Shown here: piece after piece, positions 20,706-30,965 of the stretch
Position numbering within the stretch: position 1 is the first letter of the stretch
Layout of the letters: every line of letters begins with the position of its first letter
Source: Platerodrilus igneus
Lineage: Eukaryota; Arthropoda; Insecta; Coleoptera; Lycidae
Direction: 5' to 3'
Length of the DNA: 64,000 nt
NCBI GenBank assembly: GCA_036346225.1
Contig: JARFIW010000999.1
Coordinates: 7,807,501-7,871,500, forward strand
Notes under the pieces: model-generated
Databases searched by the model: none
Seen by the model: the letters and a program-made list of their open reading frames with translations, nothing else
What the model was told of the DNA's origin: nothing
Translations under genes and position numbers: made by a program

Positions 20706-23700
20706 AGGGATTTTATTTTATCTAATTTATATATGACCATAACTGGTTAATTATCTTTATCTGAAATATCTTACGGGCTTTATCATACCTTAAATAATAC
20801 CCGAACCCATAGATGGTTAGATATTTATCTTTCTCTCTACAATTATCTTGGAGATGTTATCCTTATCTTGTAACCATTTTTTTTGACGATTATAAAAGCT
20901 TATAAATTTATTAATAAAATACACTGCACTGTTTATTCAAATAAACAATTAATTTTATGATGCTAATAAATGTTCAGATCAGTATTGTGTAGCCCAATCA
21001 CGAGGCGTATATTAATTAATAATAATAGTTTGAGCTCCGTTCGTAAACGTTGGTCATTTGAATTGCACTTCCAATGTCAGACGATTCTTGTGCCTTGTGC
21101 GCATCCCGTTGACAGTAGAGTCTGTCTGGCTTGACCACTCGTTGCAGTTACAAGCATCATGGAGAATATTAAGGTCCGAGCTAGCAATCTATGCATGGCC
21201 ATAAACGTGGTGGTGTAATAAAGTGCTGAATGCACTTGACTTTTGTTTGTTTCTAATAACGGTAAGTAAGTTAAATAATTATTAAAGTAGACTAAATAAT
21301 TTTATTATAGCGCTCAAGCTAACGCTCACCCTCACCTATATCGATTTTTAGTTTCGTTAATTCACAAACTTATAAGGTTGTGAACCTGCAAGTTCAAATA
21401 TCATGTTTAATTTTTCGATTTACCGTTAAATAAACCCGCTTTAACATAGGTTAAAGAAGAGTCAAAAATGATGCGCATTGAATAGTTCCTTTTATGGATA
21501 GGTTTTATGTTTCGATTTACTTCGAAGGATTGTACAACAAATTGATGTAAGTGGTTCCCAGTAATAATTCAGTATAATACGCAATAATGCATTTAATTAG
21601 TCATCAGTTCAAAAGAACAAACTCAAGCTTATACTTTGTAAACGCAGATGTGGAAGTTTGCTAACGTCACTTGTTTGTCGAAGAATTGCAGGTTATCACA
21701 TGTGGTCTCGACAATGTATTTGTTACAGTGAAGTTCAAAGTACAACTGACTTGCCAAGGTAAGCGTAGCATAAGGACTTGACCTGGCAACAGCTGTTTTA
21801 TATAATTTGACAGGGAGGCGAATACCTGAAACTTAAATGGTAGCGTTTTTTATTTGTTTTACAATGAAGTCGATTGACCTTTTATCGTTTGGATTTCACT
21901 ATTATTTAAATCATTACTTACATTTGATATTACTGCTAATAATTAAAGTTATGGATTTTTTTTATTTAATCTGGAAAAGTATTGCTTTCAAGTTTAATAA
22001 CACATAAAGTAATTATGAAAACTAATTTATTTAGCATTGAATATATAACAGATATTTGTAAACCAAGGTAAACAGATCTGTGCATTTTAGGTATTTAGAA
22101 ACCTTACGGTCCTATTTAATTTATTGTTGATATCTTGATTCATTCCTAGTGCAAATTATCAAAGTTTTTATATTTAAATAAATGTGTCTAAACGATTAGA
22201 CTGCCTTATTGTTGTACATTTTTGTATATAAAATTTTTACTACAGAAAAAAGATCAATTTAATTAAAGAACCATCATATGATTTAATCGAACAATTGTTT
22301 TATTTTGGACAAATGCGTCCAAAAGGTAGAGATAAATGAGTTAAAAGATAAAAAGAATATATACCTTTTTATAAAAATAGGTTATTGACTGTGACTCAAT
22401 GAAGAAACACCAAACAGCGCTTTTAAGAAATTTGTTATCTAAATTTCCCTTTACTATTTATACTTAAATTTTTGATATCAATAACTACTCTTTTTCTTTA
22501 TTGTATAAGGTAGCAAGAGTATCTCTTGCGTCCTTCGTTATTATAATAAGATTGTTCTTTTCAAATCCTGCATGTTTGCAGTAAAAGCAATTTTTTCCCC
22601 TGAGGATTTCCAAGTTCTCCCTTAGGGTAATCCATGCTTTAATATTTCATGGAGTTGATGGCGCCCCTTTTGCACCCCTATTTTGTATTTTAGAGTCAGT
22701 ACATAAAGTAATAATTTTGTTGTGAAACCCACGACCACTCCTCATAAACTCTACTGGAGGAATAGACCCCTAGTTTAGTCAGAAAACCGGCGATTTCCCT
22801 TCATCATAAGGGCATCGAATAAATGGTTATATTTATAATAACATAAATAAGCAATTTTGTTATAATCTTGGTTTTACCCTAGGTAAAAAAATTATCTATA
22901 TTTTTCTCGTGAAATGCCTTTGAGAAACCAGTTCATTTATTTGTTGTTCCGAACCTGTGGTATTTATGACCAAATGTAGGATTTATTATTGCAATGTGAA
23001 AAAAATCTAACTTGTATTTTAATATTATAGTTGATATGATAGGATTAAGAGAATTATGTATCGTAAATGCACTAGCACTGACTAATTTGTGAACTTAACG
23101 TTTGCGCTGCTGCATCATATTTTGCCTTATCCTATTAAAAGCCCAGCAAGCAATTTGTTTAGCTTAAGAAAATATTTTGAAAGATATTATTGAAAATTTG
23201 TATGCATTCGTAAACCAATATGAAAATAAACTTTGTATTTAGATTTATAGTGAAGTTAAGTGCTAACTTTAAGTGGTTGAATCTCAAGCTGTTGACCACA
23301 TTTGTGCAGTCAGTGTAGTGGCAAACAAAACCTTTGCACGCTTAGTTGAGTTAACCGTTTCCTGGTATCCCAAATATTGATATGGTTTTAAAAACCAGAC
23401 AAATTTAATTTAAGTTTGTCATGCTTGTGAGATTTCGTACAAAGAGATTATTTCTTTTTGAAGCTTTAAGGCGATTGTTGCACTTTTTTTAGGTAGTAAA
23501 TCCCTTGAATATTAGGTTCTGACACATTTCAGGACATTAGCCTGTGATTTGTGGTGTAAAAAATCGCAAGTGTTGCATTTGCAGGCCATAAAAATGCAAC
23601 TGCGTTTAACAGTTTTAGTGCAGGAGAACAAAAATTGTGCGGATGGAACTATAGTTGGTGAGAACTAAAGCTCTAAAAGGACGGGACTTGACTATCGACC

Positions 23701-25196
23701 GTGAACGAATATGGACATGTGTGGTGAAGTGAGTCGGTGAAGTGATCCTTCCCTTATTACCATCTTCCTGTATCTAAATAAAAAATACCTGTGCTTGGTC
23801 GTCGAGGAAAAATGCAGAAGAATCCACTAGCCCACGATCTCCAGCCGAGATGCAAAAACCAACCAGGCCTTGTAACCATTTTTTATAAAAAAAGAAACAT
23901 GAAAAAATTTGCTACATTATTTATTTGAAATCCTAAAAAATAAATTTTTGTGTTCATTGTAAATTTTTAGTTCCAGATGGAAAACAATAAACAATCCGTT
24001 ATTTCCTGTTAATTCTATTGCAAGGTTAAATTCCATACTTCTTTGTAATAACAAATTATATACTTCAAGTGTTTGAAATCTTGCTGTGAACATCGTCAAA
24101 ACCTCAAGGTAATTGTTTAAAATTTAACATTAGAAATTGTAAGTAAATACATTATTATTCTCAAATATTTCAAGGTTTTCCGTGTTGTTTTATAAATATA
24201 GCTGGTTGTCTGTCCTGGTTCTGTTAGGTATTTGTCTTCTTCACATAGTTCTGTGTAGATAGGGTTTTCCGGAACCCATCGTTCTTATAGTCATTTTGAT
24301 AATTTGGTCACTTCTATTCCATCCTTCGAGACACCCATAATGAAGTCGTTGATGCACAAAACCTAAGAATCCTAATACAGCTTAGCCCTTCCAAGATGTG
24401 GTCTGAAATAGTATGAATTTTTACAGGAGAATGTGCAATGCAATTGATGTCAATAAACTTTTATGGTTCCATCTAATAAAATCCTGCAACACCACAGAGT
24501 TGTTTCATCAGAGTGACTATCCACAACTTGCTATTAAGGGCAAGTGATTTATTCTTTTGCTGAATTTTTTACAGGATTTATGAAAAGCCGGTTGTATTAA
24601 ACAACTTTCCTTAGGGCTTAAGACGTCTACTCACCCATTATCCTAATTAGACGTAAAAGTACTGTCTTTTCAGTCCATAGGAATTTCTTCGTAAAATAAA
24701 TTATAATTGAAATTTCAATTCTTTAATTTAAGATTTTTTGTTAAAAAAAAAATAACTTAAGTAAATTCCCTTTTAAAATTTGTAAAAATTAGAACTTTCC
24801 TTTGTTTGTTCTTCTCATTTATAAGGTTGGACTAAAGAAATATTTTTTAAAAATTTCTTCGAGTAGTGATTTACAACAAATTTGTCTTGTATAAAAGTGG
24901 GAAAAAACTCGTTAATTCTTATTCTATAATTAAAAATTTAGCTAATTTATTTTATGGAAATGTATGTGGTATGCCAGATCTGACAAATCATTGTTGAACT
25001 AACAACTTTGTAAATGTGTAAACTATTTAGAAATTCGGTTTGAGTAATTGTAAACCTAAAACCTGTGATATTATTAGATAATTTTATAAAATATGAATTT
25101 TATAGTGTTATGATAAAAATATTTATTTCTGAAAAACAAAATAGACGTCATTATGTTGGCAGTTTTTTTGTATCTTGTAATTTAAGAGTTACATAT
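20706..25196. other. 4.5 kb without recognisable genes
   Basis: No coding exon or transposon protein found. The sequence CTTGTAACCATTTTTT occurs at 20869-20884 and 23869-23884, possibly as TSDs of a 3 kb non-coding insertion. A segment on the minus strand around 22650-22785 belongs to the dispersed family also seen near 18590-18690 (minus) and 60170-60300 (plus). A GGTAAGTAAG donor-like site lies at 21262. Confidence 0.4.
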
Positions 25197-25779
25197 TGTA
25201 GCGGGCTAATACTACCGCGTTTCTTTAATTTAAAACAAGTAATAACAAACGTCTTTATTACTTACTGTTCACAAGTCTAATTAACAGTATATGCCTTATT
25301 TATAGATGTTTTCAGGACACTTAACAATGAAGCACTACTACACTAATGAATTGACAAGCACTAATATCTTCTTAAACTAACTCCTCTACCATAAGTCCAT
25401 TAACCACTAACACAACTATTTATTTATACACTTCTATTTATTTATGTACACTACAAGCTGCATGTACATTAGACACAGCATATCATTTATGTATATATTC
25501 TAAAAGCTCAACTACGCTTACTGTACACGATATAATTTATATTAGACATTCAAGAATAGACTGACTCTTGCATTCATTAGCGGTCTTATATATACTCTGG
25601 ATTACAAGGATGACTCATGCTCCCGTAATTTCTAGAAGAATTCTGGAATCCTTGAGAATACGCTGTGCCTAGAGCGTTTGTATGTAATTGATTGTTAGAA
25701 GAATTCTCGTATCCTGAAAAGTATGCAGAGTCTACAGCGCTTGTGTGTTTGATGGGTTGCCTAGTAGTAGCTCGCAACA
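25197..25779 (-). repeat. gypsy-1 3' LTR
   Basis: On the minus strand it runs TGTTGCGAGC...CCGCTACA. Its first 194 bp also encode the C-terminal 63 residues of the macrodomain frame, with the stop at 25586-25588. It differs from the other LTR at GGACAC/GTCCAC (near 25315) and GTTAG/GCTAG (near 25694). Confidence 0.95.
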
Positions 25780-26359
25780 CTACCCCCTCTTTAAAACCGT
25801 TACGTCTCGTAACTGTAGATACATTTTGGCGCCAATTGGATGACTTATGACGGTATCGGCAGCTATCTCCTCTGGTGCATCCACCACGTCGTTGGAAATA
25901 ACAGTCAACACTCTTTTCTTGGTCTTGGTAGGTAACCGGTTGAAAACAACAAACAAGGACCTGGATGTTGGTTCCCTGGAAAACTACTTCTAGCATATTT
26001 CGGACTATCCTCCAATCCAAGCGATCCAGTCCACAGCCCAGCTTGGGCACCGCTAGTCTCGTTACTCCATTTTCCATCATCTGCGCCTTAAGATTTAGCA
26101 AAGCCTCCCATAGATGTCCATAACTAGGTCTCTGCCATGAAGAATTTTTGGTGACCAGATAGTAAACATAACGATTTTTATCTTGAAGAACCAAAGCTTT
26201 TCCTACAGTTGGCCGCTGTTGTACTAATTCATCCACACATCCAAACTTTTTCTTGAAAACAACAGCTATTCCCCTTGACATTTCCAGATCTTGAGCTACG
26301 CAATGTGCAAGGGAATACTCTTCTGGTGCTCTTGTGCTCTTTGTGGATTGTACAACCAC
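25586..26359 (-). CDS. gypsy-1 accessory frame: TARG1/OARD1-like macrodomain + CCCH finger + repeat tail
   Basis: A 257-codon frame in the -1 register to integrase, overlapping it by 64 bp. It has no ATG before codon 27, so translation probably comes by frameshift or fusion to Pol. Residues 16-140 match ADP-ribose glycohydrolases of the TARG1/OARD1 type: YSLAHCVAQDLEMSRGIAVV, FKKKFG, YYLVTK with the catalytic Lys (71), and VPKLGCGLDRLDW with the catalytic Asp (112). The first strand carrying the family GDLF motif is missing, and loop 1 reads SRG where GAG is usual. Residues 153-171 form a CCCH finger (C-x7-C-x5-C-x3-H). The tail (about 200-250) has two 20-residue repeats (SAVDSAYFSGYENSS, TNALGTAYSQGFQNSS). 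FKEGVV (189-194) is encoded by the polypurine tract and the rest by the LTR. The family enzyme removes ADP-ribose from proteins; the role here is unknown. Confidence 0.88.
   Translation of the reverse strand: MVVQSTKSTRAPEEYSLAHCVAQDLEMSRGIAVVFKKKFGCVDELVQQRPTVGKALVLQDKNRYVYYLVTKNSSWQRPSYGHLWEALLNLKAQMMENGVTRLAVPKLGCGLDRLDWRIVRNMLEVVFQGTNIQVLVCCFQPVTYQDQEKSVDCYFQRRGGCTRGDSCRYRHKSSNWRQNVSTVTRRNGFKEGVVLRATTRQPIKHTSAVDSAYFSGYENSSNNQLHTNALGTAYSQGFQNSSRNYGSMSHPCNPEYI
25780..25795 (-). promoter_or_regulatory. gypsy-1 polypurine tract
   Basis: Directly before the 3' LTR the minus strand reads TTTAAAGAGGGGGTAG, the expected primer for plus-strand DNA synthesis. It is also in frame as codons 189-194 of the macrodomain protein. 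Confidence 0.8.
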
Positions 26360-27890
26360 ACTAAATCTCCAGGTTGATAACCACCTTCTTGCGCTCTCGT
26401 GTCATATTGTGATTTCATTCGATCGCTTGCTGCCTGTATATTCTTTCGGACGCTTTCGTGAATACTATTTGATCTTTCACGAAGCTTACTAACGTAATCT
26501 TCACCGGCGATCTCTTCTCCAGGTTTAAATCCAAACTGAAGATCACATGGTAGCCGCAGTTCACGTCCTAGCATTACGCAAGCGGGCGAGTATCCTGTGC
26601 TGTCGTGTACCGAAGATCGGTACGCCAGTAGGAACAAATGCAGATATTGGTCCCAGTCTCGTTGATGTTCAGAGACAACTTTGGCCAGGTACTTCCCTAA
26701 CGTCCTGTTCATTCTTTCAACCATTCCATCTGATTGGGGATGAAGTGGCGTGGTTCTAGTCTTCCTGATTCCAAGATGCTTGCAGACATTTTGAAACAAT
26801 GCTGATTCGAAGTTTCGACCTTGATCGGAGTGTAATTCCAACGGAACTCCAAAACGACAAAACAACTCCCTGACTAGTACATCTGCAACCGTCTCGGCTT
26901 CTTGGTTAGGTATAGCATATGCCTCCGGCCATTTGGTAAAATAATCCATTGCAACCAAGATGTATTTATTTCCTTTCTCTGATTCAGGAAACGGACCAGC
27001 TATAGCAATGGCTACCCTCTCAAAAGGATTCCCCACGTTATACTGTCTCATTGGGGCTTTCCGTTTTGAGACCGGGCCATTTGCAGAGGCACACAATTCA
27101 CATTTCCGGCACCACTCCTTCACATCTTCTTTGCAGTTCACCCAATAGAATCCTTCTCTCACTCTTTCGAGAGTTCTTTTCACGCCAAAGTGCCCTCCGG
27201 AAATACCGTCGTGCAAGTGCTGCAACACTTCCGGCACTCTGCTTCTCGGCACAATCACTTGAAGTCTCTCAGTGCCATCTTCAAATTCCAGGCGTCGTTT
27301 CAAGATTCTATTTTCCATCATCAAGGAGTCCCACTGTGCCCAGTATGCCTTCAGGCTCCTACTTAAAATACTAATTTCTTCCCAAGCTGGTCGTTGTCCT
27401 CTATTTTTCCACTCAATAATACGTCCCAATTCGGCGTCATTCTCCTGGTCTTCTCGCATTCTTTTGGGTTGCCAAGTATCATCGGTTACCGTCATTCTAT
27501 GGATGACACTTATTTTCTCTTCCATCTTGGAGCAATGATTGCAGTCCACCGGACAAGGTCTCCTTGATAGAACGTCTGCATTCCGATGGCTAGTTCCTAC
27601 ACGATGTTCTGTATCAAAGTCATATTCCTGCAGCCGCTCTATCCACCTTGCCACTTGCCCTTCAGGATTTCGAAACTGCAATAACCATTTTAATGTAGCG
27701 TGGTCTGTTCTCAACAGGAATTTACGGCCGTATAAGTACTTATAAAAGTGCTCTACGGATTTGACGACGGCCAACAGCTCCCTTCTTGTCACACAATAGT
27801 TTCTTTCCGGCCGCGACAAGACTTTGCTAAAATACCCAATAACTTTTATCTTGTCCGTCCTGCACTTGAGAAAGAACGCCTCCTATAGCT
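26296..27890 (-). CDS. pol: gypsy-1 Pol part 3: RNase H and integrase
   Basis: The RNase H part begins at [19 protein letters not shown] (about 27890) and passes one more frameshift at an AAAA run near 27845. It then continues LSRPERNYCVTRRELLAVV and RTDHATLKWLL. Integrase follows with an H2C2 finger (HDGISGGHFG..CRKCELC) and the core: HSDQGRNFES and PQSDGMVERMNRTL keep the second Asp and the Glu. The first Asp, expected in the AIDIAGPFP-type motif, is Ala here (RVAIAIAGPFP). The C-terminal GDLVWLYNPQR is followed at once by the overlap with the macrodomain frame. Integrase inserts the cDNA; this copy should be inactive. Confidence 0.9.
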
Positions 27891-27893
27891 GTG

Positions 27894-28718
27894 TTACTGG
27901 CATCGGTATCCAACACAAATTTCCTCCATCCGTGGATAACTCAAAATTGGTGCTGTAACTAGTAGCCGTTTCAGTTGTTCAAATGCTCTGTGGCAGTCGT
28001 CATTCCAATCATATTCTTGTCCATCTTCGGTTAATTTTGTTAACGGTTTGGCAATGTTTGCAAACCCAAGTATAAAACGTCGGTAATATGTGCACAATCC
28101 TAGAAAACTGCGTAGTTGGTGTATATCTGTTGGTGTAGGCCACTCTTGTACCGTTTTTATTTTGTCAGGGTCAGCTCTTATTCCGGTCTCCGAAACGACA
28201 TGTCCTAGGTATTTCACCTCTTTTCCAAACAGGTGACACTTCTTGGGGCTCAATGTAAGGTTTGCCCCCCGTAATCTTTGGAATATCTCCTCTAGGTTCT
28301 TAAGGTGTTCTTCAAAAGACCGACCTAACACTATCACGTCGTCTAGGTACACCAGGCAAGTCTTCCAAGACAGTCCACGCAGTATCGACTCCATCAACCG
28401 TTCAAAAGTAGCAGGAGCATTGCATAATCCAAACGGCATGACCTTGAACTGCCATAATCCAGTTCCAATTGTGAACGCAGTCTTTTCTTTATCGTTTGGC
28501 TCCAAGCCCACCTGCCAGTATCCGCTTTTCAAGTCCAAGGTCGAAAACCATTTGGATTTGGATAGAGTATCCAAGGTGTCATCAATTCTGGGCAAGGGAT
28601 AGCTGTCTTTCTTTGTCACATTGTTAAGCCGCCGGTAGTCTACACAAAACCTTGTCGACCCGTCCTTTTTCTTGACAAGCACTACCCGGGGATGCCCATG
28701 GACTATTCGAGGGTTCAA
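27894..28718 (-). CDS. pol: gypsy-1 Pol part 2: reverse transcriptase
   Basis: The conserved order is [50 protein letters not shown] (YxDD active site) and [11 protein letters not shown]. The conserved reading starts at about 28695 at VVLVKKKDG; the few residues upstream in this frame are out of register. It ends by frameshift near 27905, where an A run is too short (the SYPRMEE... reading shifts before FVLDTDAS). This enzyme copies element RNA into DNA within the particle. Confidence 0.92.
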   Translation of the reverse strand: MNPRIVHGHPRVVLVKKKDGSTRFCVDYRRLNNVTKKDSYPLPRIDDTLDTLSKSKWFSTLDLKSGYWQVGLEPNDKEKTAFTIGTGLWQFKVMPFGLCNAPATFERLMESILRGLSWKTCLVYLDDVIVLGRSFEEHLKNLEEIFQRLRGANLTLSPKKCHLFGKEVKYLGHVVSETGIRADPDKIKTVQEWPTPTDIHQLRSFLGLCTYYRRFILGFANIAKPLTKLTEDGQEYDWNDDCHRAFEQLKRLLVTAPILSYPRMEEICVGYRCQ

Positions 28719-29817
28719 TTACTCCCTGTTCTTCCATGTCAGTAATAATTTGCTCGGCTTCCTTACGTTTTGCCAAAGGAAGCCGCCTGGGGTGTTGTCT
28801 TATCGGTTGCGCATCTCCAGTATTGATCTTGTGTTGCACAACATTCGTCCTTCCTTTCTCACTATCATCCAGTGCAAACACATTTCGATATCGTCCGACC
28901 AGCTCTTTTACCTTGCCCAGTTGGTCGCCATTTAATCCTTGACACGAGGGTATCAACATATCCAGCAATTTCTGTGAGCAACCGTTGGTTGGTTTATTTT
29001 TCGTGTCGTCCACACAACGTTTAATATGACATACTGGAATGCAACTTCCCACAATCATGCCTTTCTTCAGGGTCACTGTATGGGGATTAATGTTCAGCAC
29101 CCTTACTGGTACCATATTTCGAGACTTTACCAGCGTTCTTCCAATCAGAAGTCCCTCCTGACCCATTCCCGATTCAGTTGCTTCCATCATGCATACTTGT
29201 CCTTCCCGGAGCGTACCATCCGGGTGTCCCATTACTATCATTTCCGCCTTCTCGGGTATTTTCATATCACAAATCATTCGAACTTGCATCGTCTGGTTAC
29301 TCCTACCTTGAAATGGAATCTCATCATCATCTATCCGAAGCACATTTTCTTTCATGTTTACATGAAACCCATATTCTCCCATGAGATCCATTCCCAAGAT
29401 CACTTCCTCTGTAATTTCAGCTACCAACACTCGATGATTAATTAATTTGTCCCCAATTGTCAACATAACGGCAGTCTCTCCGTGAGTACCAATCTTCTCA
29501 CCACTTGCCGTTCGGGGACACACCGATACAGGTAGCACTTTTCCACGACCAACCAAATCTGGTCTCACAATAGTTCTTGTCGCTCCTGTATCTACAAGTA
29601 ATCGGACAACGCTACCATTAATTCTACCATCGATATAAATGCTGTCCAGACTTTCCACCGACGATGCAGCACGGATGATAATCTCCGGGGCACTACGCTG
29701 TGCTGTCGAAGTTCGCCCCTTTACATGGACCAGTTTTGGCACAACCGGTTGTTTCTTTGGTTGAGTACAGCGTCTCTGCATATGGCCAACTTCACCGCAG
29801 CTCCAGCATCGTAGACG
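28624..29817 (-). CDS. pol: gypsy-1 Pol part 1: zinc knuckle and aspartic protease
   Basis: It is in the same frame as gag, just past the UGA. It opens with a CCHC knuckle ([15 protein letters not shown]-x2-C-x4-H-x4-C) and continues to the retropepsin motif [12 protein letters not shown] and [13 protein letters not shown]. The C-terminal part reaches the reverse transcriptase N terminus ([13 protein letters not shown], [18 protein letters not shown]). After PWASP the frame is lost: one extra G in a GGGG run near 28690 shifts it, and the true reading continues in the next frame. The protease would cut the polyprotein. Confidence 0.88.
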   Translation of the reverse strand, partial: RLRCWSCGEVGHMQRRCTQPKKQPVVPKLVHVKGRTSTAQRSAPEIIIRAASSVESLDSIYIDGRINGSVVRLLVDTGATRTIVRPDLVGRGKVLPVSVCPRTASGEKIGTHGETAVMLTIGDKLINHRVLVAEITEEVILGMDLMGEYGFHVNMKENVLRIDDDEIPFQGRSNQTMQVRMICDMKIPEKAEMIVMGHPDGTLREGQVCMMEATESGMGQEGLLIGRTLVKSRNMVPVRVLNINPHTVTLKKGMIVGSCIPVCHIKRCVDDTKNKPTNGCSQKLLDMLIPSCQGLNGDQLGKVKELVGRYRNVFALDDSEKGRTNVVQHKINTGDAQPIRQHPRRLPLAKRKEAEQIITDMEEQGVIEPSNSPWASPGSACQEKGRVDKVLCRLPAA

Positions 29818-30891
29818 TCATCTCCGCGGTCGTTGTCTTTTCAGCCTTTCCGCCTTTCGCTTTTCAAACACACGGTTGATTATTTCATCTATGCTGTTCT
29901 GAGCTTGACCAGGTTCCTCTAAGGCAGATCGAACTCTGTGACTCACCCTATGTGATGTCTGCTTAGCTGCTTCAAATTCAAGCGCATGGGCCAGTGCATT
30001 ATCTAACATTATTGGCCGTGCTAATCTTAGCGCTTGCTGTATTTCGCCATCTTTAACGCCATCCACAAATGTTTGTACAGCCAGTTGTTCGAGGAAACTC
30101 TCTGGTGCCGTTGGATATGCCAATCTAACTAATCTGGCGATGTCAGCTTCGAATTCTTGCAGGCTTTCACTTGTCTTTTGCGAGCGGTTCTTAACTTGTG
30201 CGTGGTAAACCTGTTGAAGGTGGGCATCTCCATATCTCATCTCAAGCTTTGATGTTAAGAGGCCGTAATCATTCTGCTGGTGATCGGGAATTGTTTGTAA
30301 GATGTTAAGAGCCTCCCCCCGTATGGCCACTATTAAGGAGATAGCCTTCTCTGTGTCGCACCAACCGTTGGCTATTGCAGCAGCTTCAAATTGTTTCAAA
30401 TATGTGGGCCAGGGTGTTTTGCCATCGAATGTGGGTGGTTTCACTTTAAATTTAGACGGTATGGACTCGCTTCTTTCCATGGTTCTTATTTCTGGAATGT
30501 TCTGATTAACAACTTGGCTTGGTAATTCAAGTGGTCGCGTTGTTAGTGAAATCATTTGTTCTTGAAGTCTCATCACATCTTCTTCCATTTTTACCAATTT
30601 ATTATCCAACTTTTGCTCAACTGTTTTTACCTGTTCAGTTAAATCTTCTTTCAAGGCAATGGAACTTTCCTTTAATCTTTGTTCTAACGTGTATGTACTT
30701 TCATTCAACTTTTCTTCCACTTTGGCAGCATTTTCACTTAACCTTTCCATCATCTTAGCGTTTTCAGTAAACCTTTCATCTATTTTTATAGCATTTTCAG
30801 TAAGTGTCACTTGCATTTCGGATTTAAAATCCTTAAGGAAGTTCATTAAAGTTTCTGCCTCCATTTTACTTCGATTTCTTGTAACTGGCAT
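29818..30891 (-). CDS. gag: gypsy-1 Gag
   Basis: About 357 residues from ATG 30891 (MPVTRNRSKMEAETL). The open frame extends two codons further upstream to TTG 30897. A long heptad-rich helix (about residues 10-130, with repeated ENA.K and LNES.. patterns) is predicted to be a coiled coil. A gypsy capsid domain follows (PPTFDGKTPWPTYLKQFEAA, then ESLQEFEADIARLVRLAYP, to about 300) and a basic end (KRQRPRR). Gag forms the cytoplasmic particle that packages RNA. The frame ends at UGA (29818-29820), after which the same frame continues into a zinc knuckle and protease. The intact frame contrasts with the broken pol. Confidence 0.9.
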   Translation of the reverse strand: MPVTRNRSKMEAETLMNFLKDFKSEMQVTLTENAIKIDERFTENAKMMERLSENAAKVEEKLNESTYTLEQRLKESSIALKEDLTEQVKTVEQKLDNKLVKMEEDVMRLQEQMISLTTRPLELPSQVVNQNIPEIRTMERSESIPSKFKVKPPTFDGKTPWPTYLKQFEAAAIANGWCDTEKAISLIVAIRGEALNILQTIPDHQQNDYGLLTSKLEMRYGDAHLQQVYHAQVKNRSQKTSESLQEFEADIARLVRLAYPTAPESFLEQLAVQTFVDGVKDGEIQQALRLARPIMLDNALAHALEFEAAKQTSHRVSHRVRSALEEPGQAQNSIDEIINRVFEKRKAERLKRQRPRR

Positions 30892-30955
30892 ATACAAACT
30901 ACTTAATGTCTTTAGACTTGTGTTTTAAATTAATCACTATATACCCCACAAATGC

Positions 30956-30964
30956 CTGACACCA
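30956..30964 (-). promoter_or_regulatory. gypsy-1 primer-binding site, tRNA-Leu type
   Basis: One base after the 5' LTR the minus strand reads TGGTGTCAG, complementary to the CTGACACCA 3' end of insect tRNA-Leu(CAA)-type tRNAs. Only nine bases match well. Confidence 0.65.
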
Positions 30965-30965
30965 A

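Noticed and set aside
29026..29445. 139-codon plus-strand frame
   Set aside because: Antisense to the gypsy-1 protease/Pol N-terminal region.
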